From NCBI GenBank assembly GCA_024276195.1, contig JAJRXR010000001.1, forward strand, positions 1 to 56,962: a stretch of 56,962 nucleotides of DNA. Direction: 5' to 3'. The position numbers and the translations under genes were made by a program. Positions 25,616 to 34,247 of this stretch are shown here, piece by piece; the stretch's first letter is position 1, and each line of letters opens with the position of its first letter. This DNA is from Planctomycetota bacterium. GTDB taxonomy: Bacteria; Planctomycetota; Phycisphaerae; Phycisphaerales; UBA1924. The notes beneath the pieces are model-generated. The model ran no database searches. It was given only the letters and a program-made list of their open reading frames with translations, and was not told where the DNA came from.

Positions 25616-25990
25616 TCAGGCGGCGCCGCTGGCCTCGCGGGCGGCGTCGCCGATGCTGTCAAGAATCTCAGAGATCCGGACACAGAAGTTGTCGTTGAGC
25701 ACGAGGACCTCGCCCCGCGCCACATGGCGATCGTTGACGAAAATGTCTACCGGGTCGCCCGCGAGCTTGTCAAGCTCGACGACCGCGCCCTCGCCGAGTT
25801 TGAGCACGTCCTCGACGAGCAGGCGGGTGCGCCCGAGCTCGATCTTGACGTTCAGGTTGACGTCAGAGAGCAGGTCGATCGAGGCGGGATCGACCTCCGA
25901 CTCGGCGTCGGAAAACTCGGGCATCGCGAACGCGTCGGGCTCTGCCGACGCCTCGTCGGGCGCCCCATCGACTGCGGCCCCATCGACCAC
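25616..25990 (-). CDS. fliN: Flagellar motor switch protein FliN, intact C-terminal domain
   Basis: C-ring protein that with FliM and FliG forms the rotor switch and docks export chaperone complexes. The SpoA domain is complete: [40 protein letters not shown] and [20 protein letters not shown] with FCVRISEI. The frame continues upstream of GTG 25990 through 35 acidic codons ([20 protein letters not shown] and on) to a TAG at 26096 to 26098. Beyond that, in the same frame, comes an ATG at 26143 with a better ribosome site. GTG 25990 has no good site, so this start is the shortest safe choice rather than a confident one. 124 residues. Confidence 0.85.
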   Translation of the reverse strand: MVDGAAVDGAPDEASAEPDAFAMPEFSDAESEVDPASIDLLSDVNLNVKIELGRTRLLVEDVLKLGEGAVVELDKLAGDPVDIFVNDRHVARGEVLVLNDNFCVRISEILDSIGDAAREASGAA

Positions 25991-26095
25991 GTCCTGGGTG
26001 TCATCGACTGTGGACTGCGCCTCGTCGAGGGCCTCTTCGACAGAGTCCTCGGCGGCGGGCGCCTGGGCGTCTTCTTCCGCGGGCGCGTCCTCGGG

Positions 26096-26143
26096 CTAGG
26101 CGTCCTGCGGCTCTTCGGGCGGCGTGGTGTCGTCGTCGGGCAT
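26096..26143 (-). pseudogene. fliN: 5' piece of fliN cut off by an in-frame TAG
   Basis: From ATG 26143, preceded by GAGG at a usable distance, the frame encodes MPDDDTTPPEEPQDA and then meets TAG. The acidic, Pro-rich composition matches the 35 codons after the TAG, which are in the same frame as fliN. It looks like the true N-terminus of FliN interrupted by an amber codon. Read through, FliN would have 175 residues, within the normal range. Confidence 0.6.
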
Positions 26144-26301
26144 CCGTGCCTCACATATGCTCGCGGCTCCGCCGCGTCGGCGCGGGGAACCGCCCCGCGA
26201 CCGGCTCATCGGGCATCGGGCGGCGGACAGGCCAGTTTTGCCGAGAGGAGCGCACGGGCAGCCTGATCGCGCAACTTTCGCGCGATCGAGAGCGCGCGGG
26301 G
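26144..26301. other. Gap between fliL and fliN, where fliM is normally found
   Basis: 158 bases with no gene that I can support. In most flagellar loci fliM lies between fliL and fliN; here there is no trace of it. The stretch is partly covered by frame continuations past the fliL TAG but has no recognisable protein sequence. Confidence 0.5.
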
Positions 26302-26850
26302 CTAGACCTCGAAGCCCTTGCAGACGGGGATGACGACGCGCTCGATGCGGGGCAGCCCATCGGCGTCGGTCCCGAAGACCTCGTTGACGTACGCCGTCAC
26401 CTGGCGGCTGATCGTCTGGAGCCCGGGCTCTTGCAGGTGCTTGTGCTGGGCGCGCCGGAAGATGAGGGCGATGCCCTCCTTGATCTCGGCGTTGCGTTTT
26501 TCGAGCGTGAGGGTGACGCCGCGGGGGCCTTCGAGGTTCTTCTGGCGAACCTTGAGGAAGATCTCGGTCTGCCACTCCCAGACACGCCCGGACTGGGTGT
26601 TCTGGAACTGGTCCGCGAGGAGTTCGACCTCGACGAGCTCGTCGCCCTCGGCGACCTCGCCCTCAAGCTCTGCGGCGCCCGCGTCCGAGCCCCCGCTGGT
26701 CATGGACGCGACGACGTACACGACCCCGGCCTCGCCGAGCATCAAGAGCGCAATGATCGCGAGCATGATGATCGGGGGCTTCTTCTTCGTGGTCGCCTCG
26801 TCGGCGCCATCGACTTTCTCATCCTCGGGCATCTTGCCCCCTTTGCTCAC
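26302..26850 (-). CDS. fliL: Flagellar basal-body protein FliL
   Basis: Single-pass protein that surrounds and supports the stator. GTG 26850 overlaps the motB stop (GTGA); ATG 26832 is an alternative. Residues about 28 to 48 (IIMLAIIALLMLGEAGVVYV) form the membrane helix, then an acidic linker (ELEGEVAEGDELVEVELLAD) and the periplasmic stomatin-like FliL domain (VTLTLEKRNAEIKEGIALIF, LQTISRQVTAYVNEVFG). The end VVIPVCKGFEV stands where family members read like VLFTEFVIQ. Stop is TAG. 182 residues. Confidence 0.85.
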   Translation of the reverse strand: MSKGGKMPEDEKVDGADEATTKKKPPIIMLAIIALLMLGEAGVVYVVASMTSGGSDAGAAELEGEVAEGDELVEVELLADQFQNTQSGRVWEWQTEIFLKVRQKNLEGPRGVTLTLEKRNAEIKEGIALIFRRAQHKHLQEPGLQTISRQVTAYVNEVFGTDADGLPRIERVVIPVCKGFEV

Positions 26851-27593
26851 GGGCCTGTTCGACCGGTCAGGTCCGGGTCGGGGTGGGTTTCGTCCACGGT
26901 CCGCCCGGTCATCCAGACCTGAACTCGGCGGTTTTCGCCCCCTTGGTCAACATTGCCCGGCGTGATGGTGCGAGGCTCGTTGATGCCCGCCGCTTCAACC
27001 CGCAGGATCGCCTTGTCGATCGCGCATTCCCGGACCAGGAACTCTTTGACATTCCTGGCCCGCTCGTAGGAGAGGTCGTCGGGCGACGCGCTGGACTTGT
27101 CGCCGAAGCCCCAGGCGTGCCCGACGATCACGACGATGTAGCGTTGCCCGCGGATGAGCGGGGCGATCTCGGTCCGGAGCTGTTCCCTGGCGTCCTCGCT
27201 CAGGGCGCTCGAACCCGCCTCGAAGAAGATCGAGCCGCCCTGCGCGAAGCGCTGCCCCTCCTGGATCACGCTGGTGCGTTCGTTCTCGCCCGTGACGTTC
27301 TCGTTGGTAGTCTCGTCGCGGCTCTGGCTCTCGTTCTCTTCCCGCGACTGCTCATCGAGCTTCTTGAGCATCTGCGCGATCTGCTGCTCGTTCTGGTTGC
27401 GGATGCCCCTGCCGCCGCGGTAGCCCATCGCTTCCTTGATCGATTCGAGCACCTTGATGTACTCACGGGGCTGCTTGAGCTCGCTGAATGCGGAGAGGAG
27501 GATGAAGAAGCACAGCAGCAGCGACATGAGGTCGCCGTAGGTGAGAACCCAGGCCGGGATCCCGGGATCGTTCCCGCCCTTGCGCTTGGCCAT
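26847..27593 (-). CDS. motB: Flagellar stator protein MotB
   Basis: Proton- or sodium-channel stator subunit that anchors to peptidoglycan. The single membrane helix carries the ion-binding Asp in WVLTYGDLMSLLLCFFILLS (about residue 21). After a coiled, Glu/Gln/Asn-rich linker comes the OmpA-like peptidoglycan-binding domain: IFFEAGSSALSEDAREQLRT, VVIVGHAWGFGD, LSYERARNVKEFLV and NRRVQVWMTGR. Residues that in many MotB read GHTD are GHAWG here. 248 residues. It lies 18 bases after motA and overlaps fliL. Confidence 0.94.
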   Translation of the reverse strand: MAKRKGGNDPGIPAWVLTYGDLMSLLLCFFILLSAFSELKQPREYIKVLESIKEAMGYRGGRGIRNQNEQQIAQMLKKLDEQSREENESQSRDETTNENVTGENERTSVIQEGQRFAQGGSIFFEAGSSALSEDAREQLRTEIAPLIRGQRYIVVIVGHAWGFGDKSSASPDDLSYERARNVKEFLVRECAIDKAILRVEAAGINEPRTITPGNVDQGGENRRVQVWMTGRTVDETHPDPDLTGRTGP

Positions 27594-27611
27594 CGGCTCG
27601 TCTCCTCCGGC

Positions 27612-28397
27612 TCAGGCGGCCTCAGCCTGCTCGGCCTCGATCGCCTTCCGCTGTGCGGGAGGCAGGAACGTCATCAGCTTGCTCTCGACCACGCGGGGGT
27701 TATCGCCCGACTGGATCGACATCACGCCGGTGATGATCAGGGTTTTGATCAGGACCTCCTCGGCGTCGCGGCATGAGAGCTTCTCGGCGATCGGGCCGGC
27801 GAACACGTTGGCGATCAGGGCGCCGTAGAGCGTCGTGATGAGCGCGACGGCCATGCCCGGGCCGATGGCGGCGGGGTCGTCCATGTTCGAGAGCATCGAG
27901 ATCAGGCCCATCAGGGTGCCGATCATCCCGAACGCGGGCGCCATGCGCCCGATGGTGTCGATGATCTGCTTGCCCCCGGTGTGACGCTCCATGAGCGCTT
28001 CGAGCTCGGTGTCCATGATGGTCTGGATCAGCTCGGGGTCGGTCCCGTCCACGGCCATCTTGACGCCGCGGATGATGAACTCGTCGTTCATCTCCTCGAT
28101 GAGGCCCTCGAGCGCGAGGATGCCGTCGCGCCGGGCGACCTCGGCGTACTTCACGATGTCGCGGATGGTCTCGCTCGGGTCTGCGGGCTTGGCGAAGACC
28201 GCCTTGAGAACCACGCCGTGCGCCTTGAAGACGCGGGCCAATGGGAACGAGGCGGCGATGGCGCCGGCCGTTCCGCCGAAAACAACAAGGATGGAGGGGA
28301 AGTCGATCAGCCCCGCAGGATTCCCGCCGCCGATGATCATCGACGCGAGGATCGCGACAGCCGCGAGAATGACTCCAACTACGGTCCCAATATCCAC
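27612..28397 (-). CDS. motA: Flagellar stator protein MotA
   Basis: Four-helix stator subunit whose cytoplasmic loop pushes FliG. GTG 28397 follows GAGGAG. The N-terminal helices read TVVGVILAAVAILASMIIGG and SILVVFGGTAGAIAASFPLA; the cytoplasmic loop has the charged region RRDGILALEGLIEEMNDEFI, and the C-terminal helices carry the conserved APAFGMIGTLMGLISML and GPGMAVALITTLYGALIANV. 261 residues, PomA/MotA type. The sequence alone does not settle proton against sodium coupling. Confidence 0.95.
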   Translation of the reverse strand: MDIGTVVGVILAAVAILASMIIGGGNPAGLIDFPSILVVFGGTAGAIAASFPLARVFKAHGVVLKAVFAKPADPSETIRDIVKYAEVARRDGILALEGLIEEMNDEFIIRGVKMAVDGTDPELIQTIMDTELEALMERHTGGKQIIDTIGRMAPAFGMIGTLMGLISMLSNMDDPAAIGPGMAVALITTLYGALIANVFAGPIAEKLSCRDAEEVLIKTLIITGVMSIQSGDNPRVVESKLMTFLPPAQRKAIEAEQAEAA

Positions 28398-28533
28398 GCC
28401 GGCGCACTCCTCAAGAGCGAATCATCCAGCGTTGGGATCGGACGCCTCGGCGTCCTACTTGATCGCTGCATAGCCCCCGCCATCCCCCCATTCACACCCC
28501 AGACCGGGCAGACGGGTCAAACGGGAACGGTGC

Positions 28534-28806
28534 TCAGGCTTGGCGCTTGTGCGGGGGCGCACCCCGGTTCTCGGTCCTGGCGATCTGGCTTGAAAGATGC
28601 TCTCGCAGCTCGGCGCCCGAGCACAGCGAGCGGGTGTGGCGCTGAAACTCGATGGATCTGGCGACAACCTCGCGCATGGTTTCATTGACGATCAGGTGCT
28701 CGCCGCCGAGGAGTGTGATCACCGTGTCGGGGTTCTCTTCTACAACACGGATGAGGTCGGCGTTGAGGACGAACCGGGCGCCGTTGAGTCGTGTCAGGCT
28801 GATCAC
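28534..28806 (-). CDS. flbD: Flagellar protein FlbD
   Basis: A small flagellar protein found between flgE and motA in many bacteria (the Bacillus FlbD/SwrD type, not the Caulobacter regulator). It helps stator function in Bacillus. The family pattern is plain: MISLTRLNGARFVLNADLIR, then VEENPDTVITLLGGEHLIVN and ETMREVVARSIEFQR. GTG 28806 follows a GGAGG site. The 90-residue length includes a basic C-terminal tail longer than usual. Confidence 0.88.
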   Translation of the reverse strand: MISLTRLNGARFVLNADLIRVVEENPDTVITLLGGEHLIVNETMREVVARSIEFQRHTRSLCSGAELREHLSSQIARTENRGAPPHKRQA

Positions 28807-28829
28807 GGGAACTGCCTCCGTCGGTCGCG

Positions 28830-30563
28830 TTATCGCCCGAGAACAAGGAGCTGCTGCATGAGCTCGTTGGCGGTCTGGATGATCCGGGTGTTGGCCGAGT
28901 AGCCCGTCTGGGTCAGGATCAGCTCGATGAACTCCTGGCCCAGGTCAACGTTGGACAGCTCGAGGGCGCCGGAGACGATCCGCCCGGAGCCGAGCTGGCC
29001 CGGGGTGGAGATGATCGCGGGGCCGGAGTTTGACCCGACGTTGAAGTTGTTGCCACCGATATCGACCAGGCCGGCGTCGTTGGTGAAGGTGGCGATGGCG
29101 AGCTGGCCGAGCGTGCGGATGGCGCCGTTGCTGAAGACGCCCGAGATCAGCCCGTCGCTGCCGATGCTGAATGTTTCGAGTGTTCCGGGGGGGAGGCCGT
29201 CGCGTGCGACGTTGACCAGCGTGGACGGCCCCTCGGCCAGCGCGGTGGTGCGCCCGGTATCGCCCGAGAACATCAGGTCAAAGCTCAGAGGCGACTCGGC
29301 GCCGGTGCCGACACGATCGACCGTGACAGAAACCGGAATCGGGCTGACGATCTGCCCGTCCGAGTCAAAGTCAATCGTGCCCGTCGCCAGGCGGAGGTCG
29401 ATGTCGGTGTCGTCGGCCGAGTCGATGAAGTATCGCCAGGTGGTGCCGCCGGTCGTGCCCTTGGATTCGAGGGTCATGGTGACATCAACGCTCACCTGTG
29501 TGCCGAGCGAGTCGAAAATAACAATGGTGGTGCGCACGGCCTCGCCGTCGGCGGCGATCGTTTTGTCGGGAACAAACGGCTGGAGAAGCTGGGCGCCAGC
29601 CGAGTCGAGCAGGCGGATGTCGCCCTGGTCGATCGCCAGGTCAGATGCCGTGCCGACGTTGCTGACGATCTGGATGCGTCCGAGTGCGTCAACGGTGATG
29701 CCGGGCGAGTTTCCGTCGGGGTTGGGCATGCCCGGGTCGTGGATGCCCAGAGCCTCGGCGAGAAAGTCCATGTAATCCTGGACCGTCGTGCCCGCGGTGA
29801 CGGCGAAGTCGGCCTCGGGCAGTTCCTTGCCGCCCTTCTCGGCGCCGGTCAGACGCAGGGTCTCGCCCGCAGTGAAGAGTGACAGGCCTGCGTTGTTCGG
29901 GTCTTCGACATCGGTCAGGAGTGTGCCGGCGACGATCGGGACGCCGCCTGAGATTGTGAGGAAGCCAGCGCCCGCCGCGTCCGCGTCGAGCGTGATGATC
30001 GAGCCGGTGGTCGGGACATCGCCGGCGGCGTTGAGGTTGCCCGCGAGGAGCGCCTCGGAGGTCGCCTCGGCGATGGTGCGGCTTCCGAGCGGGAGGTTGA
30101 CGTCGGTCAGGGCGCCTTCGATGAGGTTGAAGTTATCGTCCACGCCGTAGCCCTGGAGTTTTTCGCCGTTGATCCCGACGAGGTTGTTGTCCAGATCCTG
30201 GCGGAAGCTGCCGGCGCGGGTGTAGACGGTCGAGCCGTTGGATTCGATGATAAAGAACCCGGAGCCGTCGAGGGCGAGATCGCGCGGGTCGCCAGTGGGC
30301 GAGAAGCCGCCGTTGTTGAAGTTGCGCCGGACGCCGGCGATATCAACGCCGAGGCCGATCTGCGTGGGGTTGGTGCCTCCCGAGAAGGTGCCGGGGGGCG
30401 AGCCGAGGCGGAAGTCCCGGGTGAAGTTGGTTTCGAAGAGCATGCGCCCCGACTTGTAGGCGGTGGTGTTGGTGTTGGCGATGTTGTTGCCGATGACGTC
30501 GAGCTTGCGGGCACTGACGCTCAGGCCGGTCAGGCCCGTGAACAACGCGGTGTAAGAGGCCAT
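28830..30563 (-). CDS. flgE: Flagellar hook protein FlgE
   Basis: Structural protein of the hook. The N-terminal D0 signature is ALFTGLTGLSVSARKLDVIG with NNIANTNTTAYKSGRMLFE; the middle has FlgE D1/D2 domains (SGFFIIESNGSTVYTRAGSF); the C-terminal D0 helix is DLGQEFIELILTQTGYSANT followed by RIIQTANELMQQLLVL. 577 residues, longer than the enteric 400, with extra outer domain sequence between about residues 170 and 350. ATG 30563 follows GAGGA. Stop is TAA. Confidence 0.96.
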   Translation of the reverse strand: MASYTALFTGLTGLSVSARKLDVIGNNIANTNTTAYKSGRMLFETNFTRDFRLGSPPGTFSGGTNPTQIGLGVDIAGVRRNFNNGGFSPTGDPRDLALDGSGFFIIESNGSTVYTRAGSFRQDLDNNLVGINGEKLQGYGVDDNFNLIEGALTDVNLPLGSRTIAEATSEALLAGNLNAAGDVPTTGSIITLDADAAGAGFLTISGGVPIVAGTLLTDVEDPNNAGLSLFTAGETLRLTGAEKGGKELPEADFAVTAGTTVQDYMDFLAEALGIHDPGMPNPDGNSPGITVDALGRIQIVSNVGTASDLAIDQGDIRLLDSAGAQLLQPFVPDKTIAADGEAVRTTIVIFDSLGTQVSVDVTMTLESKGTTGGTTWRYFIDSADDTDIDLRLATGTIDFDSDGQIVSPIPVSVTVDRVGTGAESPLSFDLMFSGDTGRTTALAEGPSTLVNVARDGLPPGTLETFSIGSDGLISGVFSNGAIRTLGQLAIATFTNDAGLVDIGGNNFNVGSNSGPAIISTPGQLGSGRIVSGALELSNVDLGQEFIELILTQTGYSANTRIIQTANELMQQLLVLGR

Positions 30564-30613
30564 GCTTTTTCCTCGTCACGAATGGATGAAGCGATACGGA
30601 GCCAGCGATTCAT

Positions 30614-31114
30614 TCAGGCGGCGCCGGTGCGCCGCTGGTCGATCCTTGAGAGCGCGTCGAGCAGCGAGATGTTCCCCCCCACTTCGGGCGCGGGGTCATC
30701 TCCTGATTCGTCCTGCTCGATGGCTTGTGGCTCCGTGCTCGCACGGATCACGGAGTCAATCCCGGTCAGCACGCCGACCTGCGCCATGTCCGCGACGTCC
30801 ACGATCTCGCGCGATGCAACGTCAAGGATCAGCGACATGGTGTCGAGCATGATGAGCGACTGCTGCGACCCGCTGGCCTCGGCCTTGTCGGCCGCCTCCG
30901 AGAGCGCCGTGCGCTGCTCGGGGCTGAGCGTCAGATCCAGCGCCGCCGAGACAGCCACGTCCAGGCCGGTGCGCAACTCTCCCTGTCGCGCCTGCCCGAG
31001 CATCCGGGCAAAGTCGGGACCGGCGGATGCGGGCGCCGGCTTGGGCGCGCTCTGGTCGAACGGGCGGACGCCCGATCCGAGGAGCCTGAGCATGTCAGCG
31101 CCGGTCGTGCTCAT
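30614..31114 (-). CDS. Flagellar hook-operon protein (TIGR02530-like)
   Basis: A 166-residue soluble protein between flgD and flgE. The pattern FARMLGQARQGELRTGLDVA, then LTLSPEQRTALSEAADKAEA and SGSQQSLIMLDTMSLILDVA, with ASREIVDVADMAQVG, resembles the small flagellar operon protein that follows flgD in Firmicutes and other phyla (TIGR02530). Its role there is not well known. Its ATG overlaps the flgD stop (ATGA). Assignment by pattern and position. Confidence 0.65.
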   Translation of the reverse strand: MSTTGADMLRLLGSGVRPFDQSAPKPAPASAGPDFARMLGQARQGELRTGLDVAVSAALDLTLSPEQRTALSEAADKAEASGSQQSLIMLDTMSLILDVASREIVDVADMAQVGVLTGIDSVIRASTEPQAIEQDESGDDPAPEVGGNISLLDALSRIDQRRTGAA

Positions 31115-31665
31115 CCCGCGCCACCTCTGGCGCCCTGTCCGTCCTGTAATCTACCGGTTGTGCCTGCACTACCCGAGGATGCCGCCGCTGCGCCCGAACC
31201 CACGGTCCCGGCCGCTGGCGACCTCGGGTCAGGGTCCGGCTGCGCCTCCTGCGGCACGCCAAGAACCTCATCGACGAACGAGAACGGAACGCGTGAGCCG
31301 TCCAGCATGTTCAGCACGGCGCCATTCTCGACGGTCTTCGAGACCGAGACGACCAGATCGAGCACGCGATCGCCGTTGAGCGTCAGCCCGCCGGCGACCT
31401 GCCCGACGAGGCCCGCCGCGGCGGCGAACTCTGTCTGCCCGACAAGGTTGTTCAGGTTTTCTGTGAGCGCGATGTCGGACTCGATCGAGCGGAGGCTCGC
31501 GAGCTGGTCGATGAGCGCCTTGGAATCGCTCGGCGCGAGCGGGTCCTGGTTGGTCAGCTCGGTGAAGATGATCTTGACGAACTCTTCCGAGCTGAGGGCC
31601 GAGAAGCCGCTGGCCGCAGCGTTCTGGGGCGCGCTTGATCCACCGATGGAGCCGATCGCACTCAT
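31111..31665 (-). CDS. flgD: Hook capping protein FlgD
   Basis: Scaffold that caps the growing hook and helps FlgE fold in. The conserved N-terminal region LSSEEFVKIIFTELTNQDPL followed by APSDSKALIDQLASLRSIES is present, then FAAAAGLVGQVAGGLTLNG. At 184 residues the C-terminal Ig/tudor-like domains seen in longer FlgD are reduced, ending in a Gly/Ala/Ser-rich tail. It lies between fliK and the hook-operon protein. Confidence 0.88.
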   Translation of the reverse strand: MSAIGSIGGSSAPQNAAASGFSALSSEEFVKIIFTELTNQDPLAPSDSKALIDQLASLRSIESDIALTENLNNLVGQTEFAAAAGLVGQVAGGLTLNGDRVLDLVVSVSKTVENGAVLNMLDGSRVPFSFVDEVLGVPQEAQPDPDPRSPAAGTVGSGAAAASSGSAGTTGRLQDGQGARGGAG

Positions 31666-31716
31666 GCCGTATCCCCTTCGGCGCAGACCGATCGCGCCGA
31701 AAAAGTCCTTGCCCGC

Positions 31717-33573
31717 TCAGGCGAGCGTGTCCACACCGATCCAGATGTCGTCCCGAGACGCCTCCGCGTCGAGAGCCGCAGGCGGGGCTGGCGTTCGCCC
31801 GTTGGGCGCAGAATCCGCCGCGCCCTGATCGCCCGATTCATCCTGCGAGCCGCGTCCGTGCGGCTGGCCCTGGCTTCCGTGCCTCTGCTGGCGCGAGTCT
31901 CCCTCGCGCCCGTCCGTCTCCGACGGATCATCGAACCCGGGCGATCCATCGCCCTGATGCCCTCGGTACTCCGCCCGGGGCCCCGCTGCGTCATGCGTGC
32001 GGGCGTTGTCCAGCTCGACGCGCAAGCGATCGACGCGGACGCCGTTGCTTTCAAGCGTCTCCTTGAGCTGAGACAGAGTGGACTTGAGCAAGTCGCGTGC
32101 CGCAGCGTTGCCGACCTTGAAGGTCGCCTCGACCCCGCCGTTTTGCACGCGGAGATTGATTTTCAGCTCGCCCAGGGTGTCAGGGCGGAGCCTGATGGTC
32201 ATCGCCCCGCCCTGCTCGCGCAGGACCGACGCGACGCCGCGCGAAACCTGCGCCAGCACGGAGCGCTGCGCCCTGGCGCCGGGTGAATCTTGGGCGGCTC
32301 GCGCCGTAGAGCCCGCTTTCGTGCGCCCCGTGGCGCCGAGCGAGCGGAGGGCGGTGATGGCTTGGTCGAATGACCGCGTCGATGATGCGCCCTGTGGCTG
32401 GGCCTGGGCGCCCACCGGCGCCGCGCTGATGACCGGGCGCTGGAGCTGGACGCTGGCCTGTTCTGTTGTAGCCGGCGTCGAACCGGGGGTCTGGGAAGCC
32501 GCCTGCGTCGGCAGAGCCGGGGTGTTGAGCGTTGTCGGCACGGGCGCCAACGCCGGTGAGCGCGCATCCGCTGGCGCGCGATCAGGCGGCGGCGTAGATA
32601 CCGGCAGCGGCGGCGCAGGGGTCTTGGTCTGAGGCGCCGGCGCTTGTTCGCTTCGCAGCTCTGTCCGTCCCGGGTCGATCGGGTACCGCTCAAACAGGGG
32701 CGTGAACCCGGGCTCGCCGGGCGTCTTCCCGGTCGGGGAGGTCAGCTTCTCGCTCGCCAGCGCGGCCAGATCAACCTTGGCCGCGTTTCGCACACGATCA
32801 CGGATCGCCGCGTCAAACCGGGTCGCGACATCGATCGTTTCCTGCGCCCGGTCCTCTGCGGTCGGAGCGCGCAGCGCTTGGAATCGGCGATCGCTCTCGC
32901 TCTGGACCTGATCGCCGCGCTCGCCAGGGGGTGCAGCAGCGTTGGTCTGCTCAATAGGAGTCTCGCCCTGCGCCGGCGCCTCGGGCGCAACCCCGGCAAC
33001 CGGGGCCTCAGACGCGTTCTTTGGCTCGGCGTCCAGCCCGGGCTGGGCCGCAAGCGGAACCACATGCTCAGCAGGCTCTTGTGCAGGCGCTTCGGGCTGT
33101 ACCTCGGGCAGCGCCCCCGCTGGATCAATGGGTGCTTGCGCCCCCGCCTCGCGCTCGGCGCCAGGCTCTGGCGCCTGCGCAGCTGCGCCCTCGCCCGCAG
33201 GAACGACCGGCCCAGAGGTCTCATCCTCCGGCGCCTCATGCTCCCGGGGAGCCTGCGCGCCGGGCGCCTCGGCGCCTGCTGGTTCGGCGGATTCATCGCG
33301 GGTCGAGCCTGTTTCCTCGGGCTCGGCCCGTTCACGCGGCTCGTCCTCCGGCGTCCGGGTCTCATCGCTCGGCTCAGGGCGCGATTGTTCGCTCGGGTCC
33401 GGCGCCTGGCGATCGGCCTGCTTGCTCGCGCGCTCGTCCGCGTCGGCGAGCGCATCTCGGAAATCTGTGCGCTTGGGCGTCGAAGACGCGCCTTGCGTGC
33501 GCAGCGACTGCGCGAGCGAAGCGCCTTGGCTCAGAGCCGGGTTGGAGGGGGGAGGGATGAGAAGTCGCGTCAT
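31717..33573 (-). CDS. fliK: Hook-length control protein FliK
   Basis: Secreted ruler protein that sets hook length and triggers the FlhB switch. 618 residues: an N-terminal region and a very long Pro/Ala/Glu/Gln-rich, disordered middle, then the C-terminal hook-length domain (AMTIRLRPDTLGELKINLRV, GGVEATFKVGNAAARDLLKS, LSQLKETLESNGVRVDRLRV). The tail after it is charged and low in complexity. Its ATG overlaps the stop of the MotE-like gene. Confidence 0.88.
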   Translation of the reverse strand: MTRLLIPPPSNPALSQGASLAQSLRTQGASSTPKRTDFRDALADADERASKQADRQAPDPSEQSRPEPSDETRTPEDEPRERAEPEETGSTRDESAEPAGAEAPGAQAPREHEAPEDETSGPVVPAGEGAAAQAPEPGAEREAGAQAPIDPAGALPEVQPEAPAQEPAEHVVPLAAQPGLDAEPKNASEAPVAGVAPEAPAQGETPIEQTNAAAPPGERGDQVQSESDRRFQALRAPTAEDRAQETIDVATRFDAAIRDRVRNAAKVDLAALASEKLTSPTGKTPGEPGFTPLFERYPIDPGRTELRSEQAPAPQTKTPAPPLPVSTPPPDRAPADARSPALAPVPTTLNTPALPTQAASQTPGSTPATTEQASVQLQRPVISAAPVGAQAQPQGASSTRSFDQAITALRSLGATGRTKAGSTARAAQDSPGARAQRSVLAQVSRGVASVLREQGGAMTIRLRPDTLGELKINLRVQNGGVEATFKVGNAAARDLLKSTLSQLKETLESNGVRVDRLRVELDNARTHDAAGPRAEYRGHQGDGSPGFDDPSETDGREGDSRQQRHGSQGQPHGRGSQDESGDQGAADSAPNGRTPAPPAALDAEASRDDIWIGVDTLA

Positions 33574-34247
33574 GGGCTCGGATCCTCAGGACCACGGGCG
33601 ATGAGCCCTCGGGTCCTGAGGTCTTCGAGCAACTGGGCTGCCAAACCGTCCTGGGCTGATTTGGTCAGCTCCGTGAAGATCTTGATCCGCTTGCGCTCGT
33701 CCATCGCGTTGAGGTACGAGACGACCTCCTCGCGTTTGCCGCTGGCGAGCATCGAGAGCAGGTTCGCCGTCGCGTCCGGGGCCTTGAGGCCCTCGAGCAC
33801 CCCAAGCGCTTTGCGGAACTGCGCGTCGCCCTCGATTTTGGTCAGACGCTCGCGCATCGCGTTGAACCCGTCTCGCTCGGTTTGAAACTCGGTCCGGGCC
33901 TCGTCGAGCAGGCCCTGCTCTCGGCGGAGGCTCTCGATCCGGCGGAGCGCGTCCTGCTCGTCACGCAGGCGGCGCTGGAGGTCCACATCCCCCGCCTCGC
34001 GGGCCGCTTCGAGGCTCTGCTCGATCGACGCGGCGTCGGGCAGCGCCTCCTCCCCGCTCTCGAGCGCCTCCGCCTCGCGGGTCTCGCGCGCCATCTGCTC
34101 GCCGACCGTCTCCGAGAGCATCGCCCGCAGCGCGGTCGCCCGGTCCTTGTCCAGACGCCCGGATACGGCGAGCCAGCCGACGAACCCGAGCACGCCCGCC
34201 AGGTTCACCAGCGCCAGGACCGAGATGAGTGTCATCAGACGTTTCAT
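33570..34247 (-). CDS. MotE-like flagellar protein with MgtE-N domain
   Basis: 225 residues: one N-terminal membrane helix (MKRLMTLISVLALVNLAGVL and on, to about residue 28), a long coiled coil (about 50 to 140) and a C-terminal MgtE-N-like helical domain (KALGVLEGLKAPDATANLLS, MLASGKREEVVSYLNAMDER, KRIKIFTELTK). This is the layout of MotE/FlbB-type proteins, which in alphaproteobacteria chaperone MotC and elsewhere sit between fliJ and fliK. Function inferred from architecture. ATG overlaps the fliJ stop. Confidence 0.75.
   Translation of the reverse strand: MKRLMTLISVLALVNLAGVLGFVGWLAVSGRLDKDRATALRAMLSETVGEQMARETREAEALESGEEALPDAASIEQSLEAAREAGDVDLQRRLRDEQDALRRIESLRREQGLLDEARTEFQTERDGFNAMRERLTKIEGDAQFRKALGVLEGLKAPDATANLLSMLASGKREEVVSYLNAMDERKRIKIFTELTKSAQDGLAAQLLEDLRTRGLIARGPEDPSP

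Noticed and set aside
26096-26575. 160-codon minus frame overlapping fliL and reaching into fliN
   Set aside because: Its first part is an out-of-phase shadow of fliL; only the last 15 codons make sense, as the start of fliN.
28440-28455. Hairpin GGACGCC-TC-GGCGTCC between flbD and motA as a terminator
   Set aside because: The loop is too small for the full stem and there is no T-run; kept only as an observation.
30564-30613. Sigma-54-like site upstream of flgE
   Set aside because: On the minus strand a GG and GC pair has 9 instead of 10 bases between them, which sigma-54 does not tolerate.
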